From positions 1-38,304 of the forward strand of contig JAZKZO010000039.1 of NCBI GenBank assembly GCA_045612665.1: a DNA stretch of 38,304 bases, in the 5' to 3' direction. The position numbers and the translations under genes are program-made. The DNA comes from RGIG2000 sp045612665. Lineage in GTDB: Bacteria; Bacillota; Clostridia; Oscillospirales; CAG-272. The notes under the pieces are model-generated. The model searched no databases. It was not told the origin of the DNA and was given only the letters and a program-made list of their open reading frames with translations. Of this stretch, positions 24,302-31,621 are shown in pieces (position 1 is the stretch's first letter; each line of letters opens with the position of its first letter).

Positions 24302-25330
24302 ATGAATATGAATTTCAAAAGAAAGCTACCCACTCCGAAGGAAATTAAGGAAATGTATCCTATATCGGACGAGCTTTCTCAAATCAAAGCAAAAAATGAC
24401 AAGGAAATACAAGATATTTTCACAGGCAAAAGCGATAAGCTCGCACTCGTAATCGGCCCTTGCTCGGCTGATAGAGAGGATGCAGTTATCGACTACATAT
24501 CCAGACTCAGAGACGTACAGGAAAAGGTAAAGGATAAAATCGTTATCATTCCACGTATCTATACAAACAAGCCAAGAACAACAGGAGATGGCTATAAGGG
24601 AATGCTTCATCAGCCAAATCCAAACGAAAATCCCGATATGCTTAAGGGAATTATCGCAATTCGTAAGCTTCATATGAGAGCTATGGAGGAAACAGGCTTC
24701 TCGTGTGCTGACGAAATGCTATATCCCGAAAATCACAGATATCTCTCCGATTTGCTTTCATACGTTGCAGTAGGCGCGCGCTCCGTTGAAAATCAACAGC
24801 ACCGTCTTACCGCGAGCGGTCTTGATATTCCCGTTGGTATGAAGAACCCGACAGGTGGCGACCTTTCAGTTATGATGAACTCCATTACCGCAGGTCAGCA
24901 TAAGCATACCTTTATCTACCGTGGTTGGGAGGTTGAGAGCGACGGAAACCCACTAACACACGCAATCCTTCGCGGATACGTAAACAAGCACGGTCAATCG
25001 CTTCCAAACTACCACTACGAGGACCTTATGCACCTTTTGGAGCTTTACTCAAAGACAAATCTTGTAAATCCGGGCGTTGTAGTTGATACAAACCACGCCA
25101 ACTCCGGTAAAAAGTGGGCAGAGCAGGTGAGAATTTCAAAGGAAATTCTTCATAGCACAAGATTGAACGAGGATGTTTGTAAGCTTGTTAAGGGACTTAT
25201 GATAGAGTCCTATATCGAGGACGGATGCCAAAAGCCCGAGGATGGCGTTTACGGCAAGTCAATTACCGACCCTTGCCTTGGTTGGGAAAAAACCGAAAGA
25301 CTTATTTTGGAAATTGCAGATTTAAGATAA
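24302..25330 (+). CDS. 3-deoxy-7-phosphoheptulonate (DAHP) synthase, class I alpha
   Basis: First shikimate step: PEP plus erythrose 4-phosphate gives DAHP (342 aa, close to E. coli AroF/G/H at about 350). Motifs are GPCSADREDA (metal Cys), RIYTNKPRTTGDGYKGM, GARSVENQQHR, KNPTGGDLSVMMNS and VDTNHANSGKKW (metal His). It is the AroG-like alpha subtype, not the beta type with an ACT or mutase domain often seen in Firmicutes. Placing the first pathway enzyme second to last in the operon is unusual. The 30-nt gap to tyrA contains AAGGAAAA. Feedback specificity (Phe or Tyr) cannot be assigned safely. Confidence 0.95.
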   Translation: MNMNFKRKLPTPKEIKEMYPISDELSQIKAKNDKEIQDIFTGKSDKLALVIGPCSADREDAVIDYISRLRDVQEKVKDKIVIIPRIYTNKPRTTGDGYKGMLHQPNPNENPDMLKGIIAIRKLHMRAMEETGFSCADEMLYPENHRYLSDLLSYVAVGARSVENQQHRLTASGLDIPVGMKNPTGGDLSVMMNSITAGQHKHTFIYRGWEVESDGNPLTHAILRGYVNKHGQSLPNYHYEDLMHLLELYSKTNLVNPGVVVDTNHANSGKKWAEQVRISKEILHSTRLNEDVCKLVKGLMIESYIEDGCQKPEDGVYGKSITDPCLGWEKTERLILEIADLR

Positions 25331-25342
25331 AGGAGAACAAAT

Positions 25343-25654
25343 ATGTTAGACAACGAAATGAACGACGAATTCGAAAGGGACGACGACATCATAACGCTTC
25401 TTGGCGCAACAGGAGAAGAAATTGATTTTGTTGAAATCGCAGGAATTGCTCATAAAGGTAATTTTTACGCAATTCTTCAACCCGTTGAGCTTTTAGATGG
25501 AATGGCAGACGATGAGGCTCTTGTTTTCAAGGTGTCAAGAAACGAGGCTGGCGAGGACAAGTTCGAAATCGTGCTTGATGACGATATTATCGATGCTGTT
25601 TTTGCCGAGTATAATCGACTTTTGGACAACATTCAAGAAAGCAACGAAGAATAA
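25343..25654 (+). CDS. DUF1292 family protein
   Basis: 103-aa acidic protein of the DUF1292 (YrzB-like) family, common in Firmicutes and of unknown function. The core is ITLLGATGEEIDFVEIAGIA, then FYAILQPVELLDGM, ALVFKV and a closing helix AVFAEYNRLLDN. The ATG has AAGGAG 7 nt upstream, 12 nt after the DAHP synthase stop, and a terminator follows, so it is the last gene of the aromatic operon. In other Firmicutes this family usually sits with yrrK/ruvX and mltG-like genes, so its place here is atypical. Confidence 0.85.
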   Translation: MLDNEMNDEFERDDDIITLLGATGEEIDFVEIAGIAHKGNFYAILQPVELLDGMADDEALVFKVSRNEAGEDKFEIVLDDDIIDAVFAEYNRLLDNIQESNEE

Positions 25655-25667
25655 AGCAAATCTATAA

Positions 25668-25706
25668 AAAAGGCGGGGGAGTGTCGCATTTCCTCGCCTT
25701 TTTTCT
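25668..25706 (+). terminator. Terminator of the aromatic operon
   Basis: AAAAGGCGGGG (25668-25678) pairs with CCTCGCCTTTT (25692-25702) with one G-T pair, followed by T. Confidence 0.9.
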
Positions 25707-25733
25707 TTTGTTTAATGATTTCTCCTTGATTTC

Positions 25734-25777
25734 TTAAGTTAAAATTTAGGTAAAATTTAAGTAAAATTTAAGTAAAG
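25734..25777 (+). promoter_or_regulatory. Four 11-bp direct repeats, candidate response-regulator operator
   Basis: Four contiguous units: TTAAGTTAAAA, TTTAGGTAAAA, TTTAAGTAAAA and TTTAAGTAAAG. The 11-bp period places each unit on one face of the helix and the array ends 2 nt before the -35 box at 25780. OmpR/PhoB-family regulators (for example Bacillus PhoP, TTAACA-like units every 11 bp) bind such arrays. The regulator here is inferred, not seen. Confidence 0.6.
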
Positions 25778-25779
25778 TA

Positions 25780-25808
25780 TTGAAATTTGCTCTTTTATGT
25801 GATATACT
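25780..25808 (+). promoter_or_regulatory. Promoter of the TIGR02206-like gene
   Basis: TTGAAA (25780-25785), a 17-nt spacer and TATACT (25803-25808), directly downstream of the 11-bp repeat array. Confidence 0.75.
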
Positions 25809-25866
25809 CTCATCATAGAGAAAAAACAAAAAATCCAATTTCAGCGCAAAAATCGAGGCAAATTTT

Positions 25867-26892
25867 ATGAAAGAATCATGGTTCTATATAGACTGGTTTA
25901 ATTTTTGGTATTTCTTTTTCTTAATTTTGGGGGCAGGGGCAATCGTCGGTCTTTACTTCCTATTAAGAAATAAGGATGTTAAAATTCAAAAGGCAGTTCT
26001 TTTTTCAATACTTGTTGTAGGTCTTATCGCCCACTTCACAAAGGGCTTGTATCCTCCTTATTCCGTTGACGAGGCAAGAAATCTTCGCGACTCTTGGTTC
26101 GTTAATATATGTGGCGCGAATATCGCACTTTTCCCGTTCCTCTTTTGGTCTAAAAATAAGCATGTTAAGGACTATATGTTCTACATAGGCGTAATTAGTG
26201 GCTTGATTGCACTTTTCTATCCACAGGAGCCGATGGCGAAGAACGCATCAATTGAAACAATGCTTGCTAACGGCTGGGCGGATGTTTATGTTCCTCAAAT
26301 GGAGGAGTGGATAGATATTGTAAGATTCTATTTCCATCACTGGATGCTTCTTGCAGTTCCGCTTCTTATGGTTCTTTTAGGACTTCATAAAATCTCGTAC
26401 AAGAGAGTATTGAACGCACCGACAGGCTTGCTTCTCGTTATGCTCTTTATAATGCTCAATCAGCTCTTCCAGGCAGAGCTTGGATTTATTCCGTTAAGAG
26501 ATGGCAATTTCTTTGACGTAAACTGGAAGAATACCTCTTATATTTGGGGTCCCGACGGTGATGCGATAGGTATGTTCTTGGCAACCTTTACACCGAAGTT
26601 TTTCAAGGTAGTGCCCATTGGACCGCACGCGGGTGAGGAAAAATATTGGCCTTGGTTCTGGCTTATCTTCCCGTGCTACATTCTTGTAACAGCTCTTGCA
26701 TTCCTGATAAGCATGATATGGGATCACAAGACATTCATAAAGGATGTCAAGGCACTTCCTAATAATGTAAAACTCCTTTGGGCAAAAATTATGGCATCGA
26801 AAATCTTCATTAAAATCTTCAAAAAGAAGGCGATTATCGATACAGGTGTCGGCAAAATCGAAGAAAAAGAGCCCGAAACAATAGAACAATAA
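25867..26892 (+). CDS. Polytopic membrane protein, TIGR02206/YwaF-like
   Basis: 341 aa with about seven hydrophobic segments, including FFFLILGAGAIVGLYFLL (about 17-35), AVLFSILVVGLIAHF, YIGVISGLIALFY, WMLLAVPLLMVLLGL, GLLLVMLFIMLNQLF and FPCYILVTALAFLISMIW. The pattern of helices and the short motif around FVNICGANIALFPFLFW resemble the TIGR02206 family (Bacillus YwaF and relatives), whose function is unknown. A cytoplasmic Lys-rich then Glu-rich tail follows the last helix. The ATG follows GAGG with 8-nt spacing. Monocistronic, with a striking upstream repeat array that suggests control by a two-component response regulator. The family call is moderate. Confidence 0.72.
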   Translation: MKESWFYIDWFNFWYFFFLILGAGAIVGLYFLLRNKDVKIQKAVLFSILVVGLIAHFTKGLYPPYSVDEARNLRDSWFVNICGANIALFPFLFWSKNKHVKDYMFYIGVISGLIALFYPQEPMAKNASIETMLANGWADVYVPQMEEWIDIVRFYFHHWMLLAVPLLMVLLGLHKISYKRVLNAPTGLLLVMLFIMLNQLFQAELGFIPLRDGNFFDVNWKNTSYIWGPDGDAIGMFLATFTPKFFKVVPIGPHAGEEKYWPWFWLIFPCYILVTALAFLISMIWDHKTFIKDVKALPNNVKLLWAKIMASKIFIKIFKKKAIIDTGVGKIEEKEPETIEQ

Positions 26893-26896
26893 AAGA

Positions 26897-26926
26897 AAAG
26901 CGGAAGCCGAGCTTCCGCTTTTTTAT
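26897..26926. terminator. Bidirectional terminator between convergent genes
   Basis: AAAGCGGAAGC and GCTTCCGCTTT pair around CGA; T6 lies on the plus side and A-rich sequence on the other. It overlaps the last codons of the DUF1275 gene. Confidence 0.9.
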
Positions 26927-27483
26927 ATTACTGCCTTGATAAGAAGTGCGCCAAGGAAAACTCCGATTATGAATGAGATAATAAGAGTTCCGTATATGAA
27001 AATTCCGTGCGCGAATTTTTTGTCCTTTGTTGTAACGAGCTTTCCAATACACTCCGACATAGAGCGAAGGTTTCCTGTACACATCGTCGTTGCAACTGCA
27101 AAGCCGTCTATTTCACGAATCGCCTGAAGCTGTGCACCGACACCGAATGCCATAATTGCATTCGCAAGGAAATTGAGCTTTCCAAGAGGAATTAAAATTC
27201 CTATTAGATAGCAGCCAAGCGCAACCAAAACCGAGATTACATCTCCACGCTTTTTCCTTACAATGAAATACGCCACTATAATACCGATAGCGAAGGTGAG
27301 CATCGTAAGAAGATAGCTCCATATATTTGAAAGGTCGCCGTGCGCAAGCTTGATAGCAACCTTAATCATATTTCCCGTTTGCATTGATGCAAACATTCCG
27401 TCGTGAAGCATATAACAGTAGGAGTCAAGCGCACCGACGAGGAATATGAGAATTAAACTGAAAAAATATTTTTTCTTTTCCAT
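26923..27483 (-). CDS. DUF1275 (YoaK-like) membrane protein
   Basis: 186 aa with about six membrane helices; function of the family unknown. Family motifs are GALDSYCYMLHDGMFASMQT followed by GN (conserved QTGN), GAQLQAIREIDG and TTMCTGNLRS. Family members are usually 200-230 aa, so this one is compact but not truncated. The ATG lies 34 nt from the -10 box; only a weak AGAG precedes it. It converges on the TIGR02206-like gene through a shared terminator. Confidence 0.87.
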   Translation of the reverse strand: MEKKKYFFSLILIFLVGALDSYCYMLHDGMFASMQTGNMIKVAIKLAHGDLSNIWSYLLTMLTFAIGIIVAYFIVRKKRGDVISVLVALGCYLIGILIPLGKLNFLANAIMAFGVGAQLQAIREIDGFAVATTMCTGNLRSMSECIGKLVTTKDKKFAHGIFIYGTLIISFIIGVFLGALLIKAVI

Positions 27484-27516
27484 AAAAGCTCTCTAAAAAT
27501 AAATTACTATGCAGAT

Positions 27517-27545
27517 ATTCTAGCACACTTTTTTTACCATTGCAA
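27517..27545 (-). promoter_or_regulatory. Promoter of the DUF1275 gene
   Basis: On the minus strand TTGCAA (27540-27545), a 17-nt spacer and TAGAAT (27517-27522). Confidence 0.65.
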
Positions 27546-27586
27546 GATAAAATTTAATCAAAAGCATAAAATAAGCAAAAAGAGTG

Positions 27587-27615
27587 TTGACAATATTTAA
27601 AATTTAGAGTATAAT
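27587..27615 (+). promoter_or_regulatory. Consensus promoter of glutamine synthetase III
   Basis: TTGACA (27587-27592), exactly 17 nt, TATAAT (27610-27615): a perfect match, with a leader of about 45 nt. Confidence 0.88.
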
Positions 27616-27666
27616 TTTCAAATAGAACGCGTATGGGCGCAAAATAACTCTTTTAAGGAGATTTTT

Positions 27667-29751
27667 ATGAGTACAATATCTGAGATTTTCGGAACAATGG
27701 TCTTTGATGACAAGGAAATGAAAAAAAGATTGCCCGAGGATATCTATAACTCAATCCAAAATACTATCAAAAACGGAAAGCACCTCGACTTAACCGTTGC
27801 TAACGTCGTTGCCAAGGCGATGATGGAGTGGGCAATTGAGAAGGGTGCAACTCACTATACACACTGGTTCCAGCCTATGACAGGCGTTACCGCTGAAAAG
27901 CACGATAGCTTCGTATCTCCAAAGGGCAACGGAGTTATTATGGATTTCCGTGGCAAGGAGCTCGTTCAAGGTGAGCCGGATGCTTCCTCGTTCCCATCAG
28001 GTGGACTTCGCGCTACCTTTGAGGCAAGAGGATATACCGCTTGGGATCCATCGTCATACGCATTCATTAAGGACGAAACACTTTGTATTCCTACCGCATT
28101 TTGCTCATACGGTGGAGAGGCGCTTGATAAGAAAACTCCGCTCCTTCGCTCAATGGAGGTGCTTGGTAAGGCTACAATGAAGATACTCAAGCTCTTCGGA
28201 AACGAGAGCGTTACCTCGGTTCGTACAACCGTTGGCGCAGAGCAGGAATACTTCCTTGTTGACAAAGAGGTTTGGGAAAAGCGCCCTGACTTAATCTACA
28301 CAGGTAGAACTCTTTTCGGTGCTAAGCCACCAAAGGGACAGGAGCTTGACGACCACTATTTCGGCTCAATCAAGGCGAGAGTCCTCGCATATATGAAGGA
28401 GCTTGATAAGGAGCTTTGGAAGCTCGGAGTGCTCGCAAAAACTGAGCATAACGAGGCAGCACCTGCTCAGCACGAGCTCGCTCCAGTATTCACAACAACT
28501 AACCTCGCAACCGACCATAACCAGCTCACAATGGAGCTTATGCAAAAGATTGCGAAGAAGCACGGACTTGTATGCTTGCTTCACGAAAAGCCGTTTGCAG
28601 GTGTAAACGGTAGCGGTAAGCACAATAACTGGTCTATCTCTACAAACACAGGCGTAAACCTTCTCGAGCCAGGTGAAACTCCTTACGAGAACGCACAGTT
28701 CTTGCTATTTTTGAGTGCAGTTATCAAGGCGGTTGACGAGTATCAGGACCTTCTCCGTATCTCCGTTGCAAGCGCAGGTAACGACCACCGTCTTGGCGCA
28801 GCAGAGGCTCCACCTGCAATCGTTTCTATCTTCTTGGGCGATGAGCTTATGAGCATTCTCGAGGCTATTGAGAATGGCGCAAAGTACGACAAGAAGGAAA
28901 AGGAGCAAATGCGTATCGGTGTTCACATCCTTCCAAAATTCCCTAAGGATACAACCGATAGAAACAGAACCTCACCGTTCGCATTTACAGGTAATAAGTT
29001 CGAATTCCGTATGGTTGGCTCGGCTGACTCAATCGCTGATGCTAATACAGTAATCAATACCGCGGTAACACAGGTTTTGACAGGCTTCTATGAGGTTCTC
29101 TCAAATGCTGAGGACTTCACCGCGGCACTCCACGACCTCGTTCGTGATACTATCAAAAATCATAAGCGTATCCTCTTTAACGGTAACGGATACGACGAAA
29201 AATGGACAAAGGAAGCCGAGAAGAGAGGACTTTCAAATCTCCGTACAACTCCCGAGGCAATCCCTCATCTCCTTGACGAAAAGAATATTAAGCTCTTCGT
29301 TGATAATAAGGTATTTAGCGAAAAGGAGCTTCGCGCAAGATGCGAAATTCAGCTTGAGGCTTACTCTAAGCTCGTTAATATCGAGGCACTTACCGCAATT
29401 GATATGGCAAATCAGCTTATCTTGCCTGCCGTTTCTAAATATACAAGAGAGCTTACAAAGTCAATCGCTCTTAAAAAGGAGCTTGGCTTAAGAGATGATT
29501 ATGAGGCAAGCGTGGCTCAAAGACTCTCAAATCTCAACTCCGAGGCATTTGCAAGAACAAGAGAGCTTGAAGACGAGCTCGCAAGCGTTAAGAAGCTTAA
29601 TGGCGCAGAAAAGGTTGCAAAGGCTTATGCAAAGAAGGTTCTTGCTAAAATGGCAGAGCTTCGTGCAATAGTTGACGAAATGGAAAGCATCACAGCAAAG
29701 GAGCATTGGCCACTTCCTGCATACGGAGACCTTCTTTTCAGCGTAAAATAA
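27667..29751 (+). CDS. glnN: Glutamine synthetase type III
   Basis: Makes glutamine from glutamate, ammonia and ATP in the cytoplasm (694 aa, the usual GSIII length). The GSIII-specific N-terminus begins MSTISEIFGTMVFDD, followed by HWFQPMTG and FPSGGLRATFEARGYTAWDP. Catalytic blocks are AEQEYFLVD, NEAAPAQHELAP, GSGKHNNWSISTN and TSPFAFTGNKFEFRMVGS. The C-terminus EHWPLPAYGDLLFSVK is typical. AAGGAG lies 7 nt upstream of the ATG. It stands behind a perfect promoter and is followed 1 nt later by an MFS transporter. Confidence 0.96.
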   Translation: MSTISEIFGTMVFDDKEMKKRLPEDIYNSIQNTIKNGKHLDLTVANVVAKAMMEWAIEKGATHYTHWFQPMTGVTAEKHDSFVSPKGNGVIMDFRGKELVQGEPDASSFPSGGLRATFEARGYTAWDPSSYAFIKDETLCIPTAFCSYGGEALDKKTPLLRSMEVLGKATMKILKLFGNESVTSVRTTVGAEQEYFLVDKEVWEKRPDLIYTGRTLFGAKPPKGQELDDHYFGSIKARVLAYMKELDKELWKLGVLAKTEHNEAAPAQHELAPVFTTTNLATDHNQLTMELMQKIAKKHGLVCLLHEKPFAGVNGSGKHNNWSISTNTGVNLLEPGETPYENAQFLLFLSAVIKAVDEYQDLLRISVASAGNDHRLGAAEAPPAIVSIFLGDELMSILEAIENGAKYDKKEKEQMRIGVHILPKFPKDTTDRNRTSPFAFTGNKFEFRMVGSADSIADANTVINTAVTQVLTGFYEVLSNAEDFTAALHDLVRDTIKNHKRILFNGNGYDEKWTKEAEKRGLSNLRTTPEAIPHLLDEKNIKLFVDNKVFSEKELRARCEIQLEAYSKLVNIEALTAIDMANQLILPAVSKYTRELTKSIALKKELGLRDDYEASVAQRLSNLNSEAFARTRELEDELASVKKLNGAEKVAKAYAKKVLAKMAELRAIVDEMESITAKEHWPLPAYGDLLFSVK

Positions 29752-29752
29752 A

Positions 29753-30919
29753 ATGTTAACACTTCTACTCTCAATTATATATTTAGCATTCGTAAGCCTT
29801 GGCTTGCCCGACTCAATGCTCGGCTCGGCTTGGCCTACAATGTTTGTGGATTTTGGCGTGCCCGTATCCTATGCAAGCATAGTGTCGCCAATAATCGCAC
29901 TCGGCACGGTTGTATCAAGCCTTGCAAGCGACAGAGTTACAAGAAAGCTCGGTGCTGCCAAAACAACGGCGATAAGTACGGCTATTACGGCTCTTGCGCT
30001 TCTTGGATTTTCATTTAGCACACAGTTTTGGCAAATTTGCTTAATTGCAATTCCGTACGGACTTGGTGCGGGAAGCATAGATGCGGCACTTAATAACTAT
30101 GTATCACTCCATTTTGCAAGCCGTCATATGAGCTGGCTACACTGTATGTGGGGTCTTGGCGCAGCAATCGGACCTGCAATTATGGGCTCGGTGCTTACAA
30201 ACGGTGGAAAATGGGACACAGGCTACCTGATCGTTGCTATAATTCAAATTGTAATCACTGCGATTTTGTTTATCTCCTTGCCTATATGGAAAAGACCGCT
30301 CAGGGATAATATACAAGCCGAGGAAAAGAAAACTGATAAGCCACTTTCCTTGCGTCAAATTGTGTCGTTGAAGGGCGCGAAGTCGGTAATGGTTACGTTC
30401 TTTTGCTATTGTGCAATTGAGGTAACGGTAACCCTTTGGGCAAGCTCGTATCTTAATCTTAATAGAGGCATAGATGCCGAAACGGCAGCTCTTTGGGGAA
30501 GCCTTTACGTGCTTGGAATTACCATAGGACGCGCAGTTGGCGGATTTATAACAATCAAGCTAAACGACACTCAAATGACTCGCTGGGGAGAGGGAATGAT
30601 GCTCCTTGGAATAGTGCTTTTGTTCATGCCGTTTAATGTATGCGCCTTAATCGGACTCGTTGTCTTCGGTGTAGGAAGCGCACCGATTTACCCCTGTATT
30701 ATTCACTCAACCCCCGCACGCTTTGGTGCTGATAAATCGCAAGCCCTAATCGGTGTTCAAATGGCATCGGCATACACGGGCACTTGCCTTATGCCGTCAG
30801 TCTTTGGACTCATCGCAAATCACATAAACATCGCATACTTCCCTTGGTATATCGGTGCTCTTACCGTGCTTATGGTTGTTATGTTTGAGGTTTATAATAA
30901 AAAAGCAAAAGCAGAGTAA
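29753..30919 (+). CDS. MFS transporter
   Basis: 388 aa with about 12 membrane helices; a major facilitator superfamily permease. The N-terminal signature is SLGLPDSMLGSAWPTM, with the loop-2 motif SDRVTRKLGAAKTTA (the GxxxDRxGRR-like position) and GLGAGSIDAALNNYVS. The substrate is unknown; members with the GLPD start are often annotated as sugar or drug transporters. It begins 1 nt after the glnN stop and has no recognisable ribosome site, so translation probably relies on ribosomes finishing glnN. A nitrogen-linked substrate is a reasonable inference. The stop codon lies inside the terminator stem. Confidence 0.87.
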   Translation: MLTLLLSIIYLAFVSLGLPDSMLGSAWPTMFVDFGVPVSYASIVSPIIALGTVVSSLASDRVTRKLGAAKTTAISTAITALALLGFSFSTQFWQICLIAIPYGLGAGSIDAALNNYVSLHFASRHMSWLHCMWGLGAAIGPAIMGSVLTNGGKWDTGYLIVAIIQIVITAILFISLPIWKRPLRDNIQAEEKKTDKPLSLRQIVSLKGAKSVMVTFFCYCAIEVTVTLWASSYLNLNRGIDAETAALWGSLYVLGITIGRAVGGFITIKLNDTQMTRWGEGMMLLGIVLLFMPFNVCALIGLVVFGVGSAPIYPCIIHSTPARFGADKSQALIGVQMASAYTGTCLMPSVFGLIANHINIAYFPWYIGALTVLMVVMFEVYNKKAKAE

Positions 30920-30933
30920 AACTCTGCTTTTTC
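30907..30933. terminator. Terminator between the MFS gene and mscL
   Basis: AAAAGCAGAGT (30907-30917) pairs with ACTCTGCTTTT (30921-30931). It includes the MFS stop codon and ends 1 nt before the mscL stop, so it can serve both convergent genes. Confidence 0.9.
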
Positions 30934-31506
30934 TTATTTACTTTCCTTTAAAATGTCGCGAATTTCCTTTAAAATATCGGCTTGGGCGTTAATGTCGGAG
31001 AGCATTTCCTGTCTTTCGGCCTCTCTCTTTGCGATTTCGCGCTCCTTTTCCTCTGCCTCAGCCTTTGCCTTAGCATCGGCTTCCTCTTTAGCCTTCTTTT
31101 CCTTTTCTTCCTTTTCGCGAAGCTCGTCCTCACGAAGCTTGCGTTGAAGATTTCTTATAATACGCACGGCAACGAAAATGGAAAGAGCGATTATAATGAA
31201 GTCAACTATTGTTTGAATCCAAAGTCCGTATTGAATTGAAATCTTAGTTACCTCAATAGCTCCCTCGGCATTCACAACCTCATCTCGAAGAACGTATTCC
31301 CATTCGTGAATACTAACACCGCTTGTCATATAAGTAATAAACGGAGTAATTATGTAATCAACAAGACCGTTTACAATCGCATTAAATGCCGTTGCAATAA
31401 CGACCGCAACTGCCAAATCAAGAACGTTTCCCTTGGCTATAAACTTTTTAAAGTCAGCCCAAAATTTAGAGCTGTTTTTCTTGGCTTTTTCGATTTTATT
31501 CTTCAT
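30934..31506 (-). CDS. mscL: Large-conductance mechanosensitive channel with extended coiled-coil tail
   Basis: Stretch-activated pore that releases solutes on osmotic downshock (190 aa versus about 130-150 usual). The N-terminus FWADFKKFIAKGNVLDLAVA and the TM1 stretch VVIATAFNAIVNGLVDYIIT are classic MscL; TM2 is QTIVDFIIIALSIFVAVRII. From about residue 122 a Lys/Glu/Ala-rich helical segment of about 45 residues extends the cytoplasmic bundle. The ATG at 31504-31506 has GAGGTGAT just upstream; in-frame codons further up run through the promoter and are not used. It is divergent from the ECF-S/LarA gene. Confidence 0.94.
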   Translation of the reverse strand: MKNKIEKAKKNSSKFWADFKKFIAKGNVLDLAVAVVIATAFNAIVNGLVDYIITPFITYMTSGVSIHEWEYVLRDEVVNAEGAIEVTKISIQYGLWIQTIVDFIIIALSIFVAVRIIRNLQRKLREDELREKEEKEKKAKEEADAKAKAEAEEKEREIAKREAERQEMLSDINAQADILKEIRDILKESK

Positions 31507-31525
31507 TTTTATCACCTCAAAAATA

Positions 31526-31554
31526 ATTTTACCACGAAAAAGGAAAAGTGTCAA
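31526..31554 (-). promoter_or_regulatory. mscL promoter
   Basis: On the minus strand TTGACA (31549-31554), a 17-nt spacer and TAAAAT (31526-31531). Confidence 0.82.
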
Positions 31555-31562
31555 TAATAGCA

Positions 31563-31591
31563 TTGAAAAACGCGTGCATATGTGATAAAAT
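31563..31591 (+). promoter_or_regulatory. Promoter of the ECF-S/LarA fusion gene
   Basis: TTGAAA (31563-31568), a 17-nt spacer and TAAAAT (31586-31591). It is back to back with the mscL promoter, with 8 nt between the -35 boxes. Confidence 0.8.
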
Positions 31592-31621
31592 AATATAGAA
31601 ATAACAATTTTAGAGGGAATT

